Positions 36,301-48,988 of a stretch of DNA of 64,000 bases are shown in pieces. This DNA comes from Primula veris (lineage: Eukaryota; Streptophyta; Magnoliopsida; Ericales; Primulaceae), in NCBI GenBank assembly GCA_963682055.1, contig OY821747.1:20014258-20078257 (forward strand), read 5' to 3'. Every line of letters begins with the position of its first letter. Position 1 is the stretch's first letter. The notes under the pieces are model-generated. The model saw only the letters and a program-made list of their open reading frames with translations, was not told the DNA's origin and did not search any database. The position numbers were made by a program, and so were the translations under genes.

Positions 36301-37429
36301 AATCCTAAACCCTAAAACCAAAACCCTAAACCCTAAAACCTATAAATATAAACAAAATGTTGAAAAACAAAAAAGTCGGTAGAAACTGTGTACTATATGC
36401 CATAAATCCAAGAAAAAAAATGAGGAATATTCCCTACATATGCAAGAACATTACCTAAACCCTAAAACAAAAACCCTAAACCCTAAAACCAAAACCCTAA
36501 ACCCTAAACCATACAAATATAAATAAAATGTCAAAAAACAAAAAAGTCGGTAAAACCCGTGTACTATTGGCCATAAATCCAAGAAAAAAAATGTGGAATA
36601 TTCCCTACATATGCAAGAACATTACCTAAACCCTAAACCAGAAACCCTAAACCCTGAAACCGAAACCCTAAATCCTAAAACTTATAAATATAAACAAAAT
36701 GTCGAAAAACAAAAAAGTCGGTAGAAACCGTGTACTATAGGCCATAAATCCAAGAAAAAAAAATGTGGAATATTCCCTACATATGCAAGAACATTACCTA
36801 AACCATAAACCTGAAACCCTAAAACCAAAACCCTAAAACCTATAAATATAAACAAAATGTCGAAAAACAAAAAAGTCGGTAGAAACCGTGTACTATAGGC
36901 CATAAATCCAAGAAAAAAAATGAGGAATATTCCCTACATATGCAAGAACATTACCTAAACCCTAAAACTAAAACCCTAAACCCTAAAACCAAAACCCTAA
37001 ACCCTAAACCCTAAAACCTATAAATATAAACAAAATGTCGAAAAACAAAAAAGTCGGTAGAAATCGTGTACTATAGGCCATAAATCCAAGAAAAAAAATG
37101 TGGAATATTCCCTACATATGCAAGAACATTACCTAAACCCTAAACCTGAAACCCTAAACCCTGAAACCAAAACCCTAAACCCTAAAACCTATAAATATAA
37201 ACAAAATGTTGAAAAACAAAAAAGTCGGTAGAAACTGTGTACTATATGCCATAAATCCAAGAAAAAAAATGAGGAATATTCCCTACATATGCAAGAACAT
37301 TACCTAAACCCTAAAACTAAAACCCTAAACCCTAAAACCAAAACCCTAAACCCTAAACCATACAAATATAAATAAAATGTCAAAAAACAAAAAAGTCGGT
37401 AAAACCCGTGTACTATTGGCCATAAATCC
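33338..37429 (+). repeat. Mixed HOR stretch with 1,338-1,345 bp internal copies
   Basis: The segment at about 33950-34620 recurs at +1,338 bp (about 35290-35960). The E-C-B segment at about 34820-35280 recurs at +1,345 bp, and the 30.3 kb A-A' pair recurs at 36699-37016. Everything is satellite, and no new sequence enters. Confidence 0.83.
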
Positions 37430-40400
37430 AAGAAAAAAAATGTGGAATATTCCCTACATATGCAAGAACATTACCTAAACCCTAAACCTGAAACCCTAAA
37501 CCCTGAAACCAAAACCCTAAACCCTAAAACTTATAAATATAAACAAAATGTTGAAAAACAAAAAAGTCGGTAGAAACCGTGTACTATAGGCCATAAATCC
37601 AAGAAAAAAATGAGGAATATTCCCTACATATGCAAGAACATTACCTAAACCTGAAATCCTAAACCCTAAAACCAAAACCCTAAACCCTAAAACCTATAAA
37701 TATAAACAAAATGTTGAAAAACAAAAAAGTCGGTAGAAACTGTGTACTATATGCCATAAATCCAAGAAAAAAAATGAGGAATATTCCCTACATATGCAAG
37801 AACATTACCTAAACCCTAAAACAAAAACCCTAAACCCTAAAACCAAAACCCTAAACCCTAAACCATACAAATATAAATAAAATGTCAAAAAACAAAAAAG
37901 TCGGTAAAACCCGTGTACTATTGGCCATAAATCCAAGAAAAAAAATGTGGAATATTCCCTACATATGCAAGAACATTACCTAAACCCTAAACCAGAAACC
38001 CTAAACCCTGAAACCGAAACCCTAAATCCTAAAACTTATAAATATAAACAAAATGTCGAAAAACAAAAAAGTCGGTAGAAACCGTGTACTATAGGCCATA
38101 AATCCAAGAAAAAAAAATGTGGAATATTCCCTACATATGCAAGAACATTACCTAAACCATAAACCTGAAACCCTAAAACCAAAACCCTAAAACCTATAAA
38201 TATAAACAAAATGTCGAAAAACAAAAAAGTCGGTAGAAACCGTGTACTATAGGCCATAAATCCAAGAAAAAAAATGAGGAATATTCCCTACATATGCAAG
38301 AACATTACCTAAACCCTAAAACTAAAACCCTAAACCCTAAAACCAAAACCCTAAACCCTAAACCCTAAAACCTATAAATATAAACAAAATGTCGAAAAAC
38401 AAAAAAGTCGGTAGAAATCGTGTACTATAGGCCATAAATCCAAGAAAAAAAATGTGGAATATTCCCTACATATGCAAGAACATTACCTAAACCCTAAACC
38501 TGAAACCCTAAACCCTGAAACCAAAACCCTAAACCCTAAAACCTATAAATATAAACAAAATGTTGAAAAACAAAAAAGTCGGTAGAAACTGTGTACTATA
38601 TGCCATAAATCCAAGAAAAAAAATGAGGAATATTCCCTACATATGCAAGAACATTACCTAAACCCTAAAACTAAAACCCTAAACCCTAAAACCAAAACCC
38701 TAAACCCTAAACCATACAAATATAAATAAAATGTCAAAAAACAAAAAAGTCGGTAAAACCCGTGTACTATTGGCCATAAATCCAAGAAAAAAAATGTGGA
38801 ATATTCCCTACATATGCAACAACATTACCTAAACCCTAAACCAGAAACCCTAAACCCTGAAACCAAAACCCTAAATCCTAATACTTATAAATATAAACAA
38901 AATGTCGAAAAACAAAAAAGTCGGTAGAAACCGTGTACTATAGGCCATAAATCCAAGAAAAAAAAATGTGGAATATTCCCTACATATGCAAGAACATTAC
39001 CTAAACCCTAAACCTGAAACCCTAAAACCAAAACCCTAAAACCTATAAATATAAACAAAATGTCGAAAAACAAAAAAGTCGGTAGAAACCGTGTACTATA
39101 GGCCATAAATCCAAGAAAAAAAATGAGGAATATTCCCTACATATGCAAGAACATTACCTAAACCCTAAAACTAAAACCCTAAACCCTAAAACCAAAACCC
39201 TAAACCCTAAACCCTAAAACCTATAAATATAAACAAAATGTCGAAAAACAAAAAAGTCGGTAGAAATCGTGTACTATAGGCCATAAATCCAAGAAAAAAA
39301 ATGTGGAATATTCCCTACATATGCAAGAACATTACCTAAACCCTAAACCTGAAACCCTAAACCCTGAAACCAAAACCCTAAATCCTAAAACTTATAAATA
39401 TAAACAAAATGTCGAAAAACAAAAAAGTCGGTAGAAACCGTGTACTATAGGCCATAAATCCAAGAAAAAAAAATGTGGAATATACCCTACATATGCAAGA
39501 ACATTACCTAAACCCTAAACCTGAAACCCTAAAACCAAAACCCTAAAACCTATAAATATAAACAAAATGTCGAAAAACAAAAAAGTCGGTAGAAACCGTG
39601 TACTATAGGCCATAAATCCAAGAAAAAAAATGAGGAATATTCCCTACATATGCAAGAACATTACCTAAACCCTAAAACTAAAACCCTAAACCCTAAAACC
39701 AAAACCTTAAACCCTAAACCCTAAAACCTATAAATATAAACAAAATGTCGAAAAACAAAAAAGTCGGTAGAAATCGTGTACTATAGGCCATAAATCCAAG
39801 AAAAAAAATGTGGAATATTCCCTACATATGCAAGAACATTACCTAAACCCTAAACCTGAAACCCTAAACCCTAAAACCAAAACCCTAAACCCTAAAACCT
39901 ATAAATATAAATAAAATGTGGAAAAACAAAAAAGTCGGTAGAAACTGTGTACTATAAGCCATAAATCCAAGAAAAAAAATGAGGAATATTCCCTACATAT
40001 GCAAGAACATTACGTAAAACCTAAAACTAAAACCCTAAACCCTAAAACCAAAACCCCAAACCCTAAACCATACAAATATAAATAAAATGTCAAAAAACAA
40101 AAAAGTCGGTAAAACCCATGTACTATTGGCCATAAATCCAAGAAAAAAAATGTGGAATATTCCCTACATATGCAAGAACATTACCTAAACCCTAAACCTG
40201 AAACCCTAAACCCTGAAACCAAAACCCTAAACCCTAAAACTTATAAATATAAACAAAATGTCGAAAAACAAAAAAGTCGGTAGAAACCGTGTACTATAGG
40301 CCATAAATCCAAGAAAAAAATGAGGAATATTCCCTACATATGCAAGAACGTTACCTAAACCCTAAAACCAAAACCCTAAACCCTAAAACCTATAAATATA

Positions 40401-40560
40401 AACAAAATGTCGAAAAACGAAAAAGTCGGTAGAAACCGTGTACTATAGGCCATAAATCCAAGAAAAAAAATGAGGAATATTTTCTACATATGCAAGAACA
40501 TTACCTAAACCCTAAAACTAAAACCCTAAACCCTAAAACCAAAACCCTAAACCCTAAACC
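37430..40560 (+). repeat. 3.1 kb copy of 31530-34660 (+5,900 bp)
   Basis: Shared marks include CCTAATACTTAT (32981 and 38881), TATACCCTAC (33581 and 39481), CGAAAAACGA (34511 and 40411) and TTTCTACATA (34581 and 40481). The right end lies in a telomere module where one copy continues CCCTAAAACCTAT and the other CCCTAAACCATAC. A private change, ACGTAAAACC, is seen at 40012. Confidence 0.9.
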
Positions 40561-42149
40561 ATACAAATATAAATAAAATGTCAAAAAACAAAAAAGTCGG
40601 TAAAACCCGTGTACTATTGGCCATAAATACAAGAAAAAAAATGTGGAATATTCCCTACATATGCAACAACATTACCTAAACCCTAAACCAGAAACCCTAA
40701 ACCCTGAAACCAAAACCCTAAATCCTAAAACTTATAAATATAAACAAAATGTCGAAAAACAAAAAAGTCGGTAGAAACCGTGTACTATAGGCCATAAATC
40801 CAAGAAAAAAAAATGTGGAATATTCCCTACATATGCAAGAACATTACCTAAACCCTAAACCTGAAACCCTAAAACCAAAACCCTAAAACCTATAAATATA
40901 AACAAAATGTCGAAAAACAAAAAAGTCGGTAGAAACCGTGTACTATAGGCCATAAATCCAAGAAAAAAAATGAGGAATATTCCCTACATATGCAAGAACA
41001 TTACCTAAACCCTAAAACTAAAACCCTAAACCCTAAAACCAAAACCCTAAACCCTAAACCCTAAAACCTATAAATATAAACAAAATGTCGAAAAACAAAA
41101 AAGTCGGTAGAAATCGTGTACTATAGGCCATAAATCCAAGAAAAAAAATGTGGAATATTCCCTACATATGCAAGAACATTACCTAAACCCTAAACCTGAA
41201 ACCCTAAACCCTGAAACCAAAACCCTAAACCCTAAAACTTATAAATATAAACAAAATGTTGAAAAACAAAAAAGTCGGTAGAAACCGTGTACTATAGGCC
41301 ATAAATCCAAGAAAAAAATGAGGAATATTCCCTACATATGCAAGAACATTACCTAAACCTGAAATCCTAAACCCTAAAACCAAAACCCTAAACCCTAAAA
41401 CCTATAAATATAAACAAAATGTTGAAAAACAAAAAAGTCGGTAGAAACTGTGTACTATATGCCATAAATCCAAGAAAAAAAATGAGGAATATTCCCTACA
41501 TATGCAAGAACATTACCTAAACCCTAAAACTAAAACCCTAAACCCTAAAACCAAAACCCTAAACCCTAAACCATACAAATATAAATAAAATGTCAAAAAA
41601 CAAAAAAGTCGGTAAAACCCGTGTACTATTGGCCATAAATCCAAGAAAAAAAATGTGGAATATTCCCTACATATGCAACAACATTACCTAAACCCTAAAC
41701 CAGAAACCCTAAACCCTGAAACCAAAACCCTAAATCCTAAAACTTATAAATATAAACAAAATGTCGAAAAACAAAAAAGTCGGTAGAAACCGTGTACTAT
41801 AGGCCATAAATCCAAGAAAAAAAAATGTGGAATATTCCCTACATATGCAAGAACATTACCTAAACCCTAAACCTGAAACCCTAAAACCAAAACCCTAAAA
41901 CCTATAAATATAAACAAAATGTCGAAAAACAAAAAAGTCGGTAGAAACCGTGTACTATAGGCCATAAATCCAAGAAAAAAAATGAGGAATATTCCCTACA
42001 TATGCAAGAACATTACCTAAACCCTAAAACTAAAACCCTAAACCCTAAAACCAAAACCCTAAACCCTAAACCCTAAAACCTATAAATATAAACAAAATGT
42101 CGAAAAACAAAAAAGTCGGTAGAAATCGTGTACTATAGGCCATAAATCC
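40561..42149 (+). repeat. Basic 6-mer HOR stretch
   Basis: A regular run of B-A-A'-D-E-C monomers and part of the next unit joins the +5,900 and +4,720 copies. The B at the left end has CATAAATACAAG (40621), as at 29161, 11,460 bp upstream. No gene is present. Confidence 0.83.
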
Positions 42150-44590
42150 AAGAAAAAAAATGTGGAATATTCCCTACATATGCAAGAACATTACCTAAAC
42201 CCTAAACCTGAAACCCTAAACCCTGAAACCAAAACCCTAAACCCTAAAACTTATAAATATAAACAAAATGTTGAAAAACAAAAAAGTCGGTAGAAACCGT
42301 GTACTATAGGCCATAAATCCAAGAAAAAAATGAGGAATATTCCCTACATATGCAAGAACATTACCTAAACCTGAAATCCTAAACCCTAAAACCAAAACCC
42401 TAAACCCTAAAACCTATAAATATAAACAAAATGTTGAAAAACAAGAAAGTCGGTAGAAACTGTGTACTATATGCCATAAATCCAAGAAAAAAAATGAGGA
42501 ATATTCCCTACATATGCAAGAACATTACCTAAACCCTAAAACAAAAACCCTAAACCCTAAAACCAAAACCCTAAACCCTAAACCATACAAATATAAATAA
42601 AATGTCAAAAAACAAAAAAGTCGGTAAAACCCGTGTACTATTGGCCATAAATCCAAGAAAAAAAATGTGGAATATTCCCTACATATGCAAGAACATTACC
42701 TAAACCCTAAACCAGAAACCCTAAACCCTGAAACCGAAACCCTAAATCCTAAAACTTATAAATATAAACAAAATGTCGAAAAACAAAAAATTCGGTAGAA
42801 ACCGTGTACTATAGGCCATAAATCCAAGAAAAAAAAATGTGGAATATTCCCTACATATGCAAGAACATTACCTAAACCATAAACCTGAAACCCTAAAACC
42901 AAAACCCTAAAACCTATAAATATAAACAAAATGTCGAAAAACAAAAAAGTCGGTAGAAACCGTGTACTATAGGCCATAAATCCAAGAAAAAAAATGAGGA
43001 ATATTCCCTACATATGCAAGAACATTACCTAAACCCTAAAACTAAAACCCTAAACCCTAAAACCAAAACCCTAAACCCTAAACCCTAAAACCTATAAATA
43101 TAAACAAAATGTCGAAAAACAAAAAAGTCGGTAGAAATCGTGTACTATAGGCCATAAATCCAAGAAAAAAAATGTGGAATATTCCCTACATATGCAAGAA
43201 CATTACCTAAACCCTAAACCTGAAACCCTAAACCCTGAAACCAAAACCCTAAACCCTAAAACCTATAAATATAAACAAAATGTTGAAAAACAAAAAAGTC
43301 GGTAGAAACTGTGTACTATATGCCATAAATCCAAAAAAAAAAATGAGGAATATTCCCTACATATGCAAGAACATTACCTAAACCCTAAAACTAAAACCCT
43401 AAACCCTAAAACCAAAACCCTAAACCCTAAACCATACAAATATAAATAAAATGTCAAAAAACAAAAAAGTCGGTAAAACCCGTGTACTATTGGCCATAAA
43501 TCCAAGAAAAAAAATGTGGAATATTCCCTACATATGCAACAACATTACCTAAACCCTAAACCAGAAACCCTAAACCCTGAAACCAAAACCCTAAATCCTA
43601 AAACTTATAAATATTAACAAAATGTCGAAAAACAAAAAAGTCGGTAGAAACCGTGTACTATAGGCCATAAATCCAAGAAAAAAAAATGTGGAATATTCCC
43701 TACATATGCAAGAACATTACCTAAACCCTAAACCTGAAACCCTAAAACCAAAACCCTAAAACCTATAAATATAAACAAAATGTCGAAAAACAAAAAAGTC
43801 GGTAGAAACCGTGTACTATAGGCCATAAATCCAAGAAAAAAAATGAGGAATATTCCCTACATATGCAAGAACATTACCTAAACCCTAAAACTAAAACCCT
43901 AAACCCTAAAACCAAAACCCTAAACCCTAAACCCTAAAACCTATAAATATAAACAAAATGTCGAAAAACAAAAAAGTCGGTAGAAATCGTGTACTATAGG
44001 CCATAAATCCAAGAAAAAAAATGTGGAATATTCCCTACATATGCAAGAACATTACCTAAACCCTAAACCTGAAACCCTAAACCCTGAAACCAAAACCCTA
44101 AATCCTAAAACTTATAAATATAAACAAAATGTCGAAAAACAAAAAAGTCGGTAGAAACCGTGTACTATAGGCCATAAATCCAAGAAAAAAAAATGTGGAA
44201 TATACCCTACATATGCAAGAACATTACCTAAACCCTAAACCTGAAACCCTAAAACCAAAACCCTAAAACCTATAAATATAAACAAAATGTCGAAAAACAA
44301 AAAAGTCGGTAGAAACCGTGTACTATAGGCCATAAATCCAAGAAAAAAAATGAGGAATATTCCCTACATATGCAAGAACATTACCTAAACCCTAAAACTA
44401 AAACCCTAAACCCTAAAACCAAAACCTTAAACCCTAAACCCTAAAACCTATAAATATAAACAAAATGTCGAAAAACAAAAAAGTCGGTAGAAATCGTGTA
44501 CTATAGGCCATAAATCCAAGAAAAAAAATGTGGAATATTCCCTACATATGCAAGAACATTACCTAAACCCTAAACCTGAAACCCTAAACC
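42150..44590 (+). repeat. 2.4 kb copy of 37430-39870 (+4,720 bp)
   Basis: CTGAAACCGAAACCC (38011 and 42731), CCATAAACC (38157 and 42877) and TATACCCTAC (39481 and 44201) are shared at exactly 4,720 bp. The right end lies in a telomere module (CCCTAAAACC against CCCTGAAACC). Private changes in this copy include AAAAAATTCGG (42787), AAACAAGAAAGTCGG (42441) and ATATTAACAAAATG (43611). Confidence 0.9.
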
Positions 44591-46300
44591 CTGAAACCAA
44601 AACCCTAAACCCTAAAACTTATAAATATAAACAAAATGTCGAAAAACAAAAAAGTCGGTAGAAACCATGTACTAAGGCCATAAATCCAAGAAAAAAATGA
44701 GGAATATTCCCTACATATGCAAGAACATTACCTAAACCCTAAAACCAAAACCCTAAACCCTAAAACCTATAAATATAAACAAAATGTCGAAAAACAAAAA
44801 AGTCGGTAGAAACCGTGTACTATAGGCCATAAATCCAAGAAAAAAAATGAGGAATATTCTCACATATGCAAGAACATTACCTAAACCCTAAAACTAAAAC
44901 CCTAAATCCTAAAACCAAAACCCTAAACCCTAAACCATACAAATATAAATAAAATATCACAAAACAAAAAAGTCGGTAAAACCCGTGTACTATTGGCCAT
45001 AAATCCAAGAAAAAAAATGTGGAATATTCCCTACATATGCAAGAACATTACCTAAACCCTAAACCTGAAACACTAAACCCTGAAACCAAAACCCTAAATC
45101 CTAAAACTTATAAATATAAACAAAATGTCGAAAAACAAAAAAGTCGGTAGAAACCGTGTACTATAGGCCATAAATCCAAGAAAAAAAAATGTGGAATATT
45201 CCCTACATATGCAAGAACATTACCTAAACCCTAAACCTGAAACCCTAAAACCAAAACCCTAAAACCTATAAAGATAAACAAAATGTCGAAAAACAAAAAA
45301 GTCGGTAGAAACCGTGTACTATAGGCCATAAATCCAAGAAAAAAAATGAGGAATATTCTCTACATATGCAAGAACATTACCTAAACCCTAAAATTAAAAC
45401 CCTAAACCCTAAAACCAAAACCCTAAACCCTAAACCCTAAAACCTATAAATATAAACAAAATGTCGAAAAACAAAAAAGTCGGTAGAAATCGTGTACTAT
45501 AGGCCATAAATCCAAGAAAAAAAATGTGGAATATTCCCTACATATACAAGAACATTACCTAAACCCTAAAACTAAAACCCTAAACCCTAAAACCAAAACC
45601 CTAAACCCTAAACCCTAAAACCTATAAATATAAACAAAATGTCGAAAAACAAAAAAGTCGGTAGAAATCGTGTACTATAGGCCATAAATCCAAGAAAAAA
45701 AATGTGGAATATTCCCTACATATGCAAGAACATTACCTAAACCCTAAACCTGAAACCCTAAACCCTGAAACCAAAACCCTAAACCCTAAAACTTATAAAT
45801 ATAAACAAAATGTTGAAAAACAAAAAAGTCGGTAGAAACCGTGTACTATAGGCCATAAATCCAAGAAAAAAATGAGGAATATTCCCTACATATGCAAGAA
45901 CATTACCTAAACCTGAAATCCTAAACCCTAAAACCAAAACCCTAAACCCTAAAACCTATAAATATAAACAAAATGTTGAAAAACAAAAAAGTCGGTAGAA
46001 ACTGTGTACTATATGCCATAAATCCAAGAAAAAAAATGAGGAATATTCCCTACATATGCAAGAACATTACCTAAACCCTAAAACTAAAACCCTAAACCCT
46101 AAAACCAAAACCCTAAACCCTAAACCCTAAACCATAAAAATATAAATAAAATGTCAAAAAACAAAAAAGTCGGTAAAACCCGTGTACTATTGGCCATAAA
46201 TCCAAGAAAAAAAATATGGAATATTCCCTACATATGCAAGAACATTACCTAAACCCTAAACCAGAAACCCTAAACCCTGAAACCAAAACCCTAAATCCTA
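44591..46300 (+). repeat. Transition stretch with rare variants
   Basis: Variants here include AACCATGTACTAAGGCC (44665), AAAATATCACAAAAC (44952), AAAGATAAAC (45271), CATATACAAG (45541) and two consecutive type D monomers at about 45460-45660. It marks the change from the homogeneous middle domain to the more varied right-hand domain. Confidence 0.8.
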
Positions 46301-46321
46301 AAACTTATAAATATAAACAAA

Positions 46322-46609
46322 ATGTCGAAAAACAAAAAAGTCGGTAGAAACCGTGTACTATAGGCCATAAATCCAAGAAAAAAAAATGTGGAATATTCCC
46401 TACATATGCAAGAACATTACCTAAACCCTAAAACCAAAACCCTAAAACCTATAAATATAAACAAAATGTCGAAAAACAAAAAAGTCGGTAGAAACCGTGT
46501 ACTATAGGCCATAAATCCAAGAAAAAAAAATGTGGAATATTCCCTACATATGCAAGAACATTACCTAAACCCTAAAACCAAAACCCTAAAACCTATAAAT
46601 ATAAACAAA
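46322..46609 (+). repeat. Two consecutive 144-bp short monomers
   Basis: ATGs at 46322, 46466 and 46610 give two 144 bp monomers in a row. Each has the minimal module CCTAAACCCTAAAACCAAAACCCTAAAACC, and the pair is almost identical, so it looks like a direct one-monomer duplication. Comparable short monomers (142 bp) are at 48989-49130 and 53549-53690. Confidence 0.87.
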
Positions 46610-46712
46610 ATGTCGAAAAACAAAAAAGTCGGTAGAAACCGTGTACTATAGGCCATAAATCCAAGAAAAAAAATGAGGAATATTCCCTACATATGCAAGA
46701 ACATTACCTAAA

Positions 46713-46740
46713 CCCTAAACCCTAAACCCTAAACCCTAAA
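46713..46740 (-). repeat. Four perfect TTTAGGG units
   Basis: Four uninterrupted CCCTAAA units stand where neighbouring HOR copies have CCCTAAAACTAAAACCC. This looks like local correction of a degenerate module to the perfect telomere repeat. Confidence 0.93.
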
Positions 46741-46899
46741 ACCAAAACCCTAAACCCTAAACCCTAAAACCTATAAATATAAACAAAATGTCGAAAAACA
46801 AAAAAGTCGGTAGAAACCGTGAACTATAGGCCATAAATCCAAGAAAAAAAATGTGGAATATTCCTTACATATGCAAGAACATTACCTAAACCCTAAACC

Positions 46900-47900
46900 T
46901 GAAACCCTAAACACTAAAACGAAAACCCTAAACCCTAAATCGTAAAACCTATAAATATAAACAAAATGTCGAAAAATAAAAAAGTCGGTAGAAACCGTGT
47001 ATTATAGGCCATAAATCTAAGAAAAAAAATGTGGAATATTCCCTACATATGCAAGAACATTATCTAAACCCTAAACCAGAAACCCTAAACCCTGAAACCA
47101 GAACCCTAAACCCGAAAACTTATAAATAAAAACAAAATGTTGAAAAACAAAAAAGTCGGTAGAAACCGTGTACTATAGGCCATAAATCCAAGAAAAAAAT
47201 GAGGAATATTCCCTACATATGAAAGAACATTACCTAAACCCTAAACCTGAAACCCTAAACCCTAAAACCAAAACCCTAAACCCTAAAACCTATAAATATA
47301 AACAAAATGGGGAAAAACAAAAAAGTCGGTAGAAACTGTGTACTATATGCCATAAATCCAAGAAAAAAAATGAGGAATATTCCCTACATATGCAAGAACA
47401 TTACCTAAAACCTAAAACTAAAACCCTAAACCCTAAAACCAAAACCCCAAACCCTAAACCATACAAATATAAATAAAATGTCAAAAAACAAAAAAGTCGG
47501 TAAAACCCGTGTACTATTGGCCATAAATCCAAGAAAAAAAATGTGGAATATTCCCTACATATGCAAGAACATTACCTAAACTCTAAACCAGAAACCCTAA
47601 ACCCTGAAACCAAAACCCTAAATCCTAAAACTTATAAATATAAACAAAATGTCGAAAAACAAAAAAGTCGGTAGAAACCGTGTACTATAGGCCATAAATC
47701 CAAGAAAAAAAAAAGTGGAATATTCCCTATATATGCAAGAACATTACCTAAACCCTAAACCTGAAACCCTAAACCCTAAAACCAAAACCCTAAACGCTAA
47801 ACCCTAAAACCTATAAATATAAACAAAATGTCGAAAAACAAAAAAGTCGGTAGAAACGTGTACTATAGGCCATAAATCCAAGAAAAAAAATGTGGAATAT
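46900..47900 (+). repeat. Remote, diverged relic of the left-domain marker cassette
   Basis: ACATTATCTAAACC with CAGAACCCTAAACCCGAAAACTT (47060-47120), AACCCCAAACCC (about 47446) and CCCTATATATGC with an AAAAGTGG core (about 47712) appear in the same order as 7208-7880. The last good copy is some 18 kb upstream. Extra changes here (AAATAAAAAC at 47125, ATGGGGAAAAAC at 47308) show it has diverged. Confidence 0.85.
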
Positions 47901-48770
47901 TCCCTACATATGCAAGAACATTACCTAAACCCTAAACCTGAAACCCTAAACCCTGAAACCAAAACCCTAAACCCTAAAACTTATAAATATTAACAAAATG
48001 TCGAAAAACAAAAAAGTCGGTAGAAACCGTGTACTATAGGCCATAAATCGAAGAAAAAAATGAGGAATATTCCCTACATATGCAAGAACGTTACCTAAAC
48101 CCTAAAACCAAAACCCTAAACCCTAAAACCTATAAATATAAACAAAATGTCGAAAAACGAAAAAGTCGGTAGAAACCGTGTACTATAGGCCATAAATCCC
48201 AGAAAAAAAATGAGGAATATTCCCTACATATGCAAGAACATTACCTAAACCCTAAAACTAAAACCCTAAACCCTAAAACCAAAACCCTAAACCCTAAACC
48301 ATACAAATATAAATAAAATGTCAAAAAACAAAAAAGTCGGTAAAACCCGTGTACTATTGGCCATAAATCCAAGAAAAAAAATGTGGAATATTCCCTACAT
48401 ATGCAAGAACATTACCTAAACCCTAAATCCTGAAACCAAAACCCTAAATCCTAAAACTTATAAATATAAACAAAATGTCGAAAAACAAAAAAGTCGGTAG
48501 AAACCGTGTACTATAGGCCATAAATCCAAGAAAAATAAATGTGGAATATTCCCTACATATGCAAGAACATTACCTAAACCCTAAACCTGAAACCCTAAAA
48601 CCAAAACCCTAAAACCTATAAATATAAACAAAATGTCGAAAAACAAAAAAGTCGGTAGAAACCGTGTACTATAGGCCATAAATCCAAGAAAAAAAATGAG
48701 GAATATTCCCTACATATGCAAGAACATTACCTAAACCCTAAAACTAAAACCCTAAACCCTAAAACCAAAA

Positions 48771-48798
48771 CCCTAAACCCTAAACCCTAAACCCTAAA
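48771..48798 (-). repeat. Four perfect TTTAGGG units before a type D monomer
   Basis: The module before the type D core here has four uninterrupted CCCTAAA units, where other copies usually have two or three. It is a one-unit gain relative to 29587-29605. Confidence 0.9.
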
Positions 48799-48988
48799 AC
48801 CTATAAATATAAACAAAATGTCGAAAAACAAAAAAGTCGGTAGAAATCGTGTACTATAGGCCATAAATCCAAAAAAAAAAATGTGGAATATTCCCTACAT
48901 ATGCAAGAACATTACCTAAACCCTAAACCTGAAACCCTAAACCCTGAAACCAAAACCCTAAACCCTAAAACTTATAAATATAAACAAA

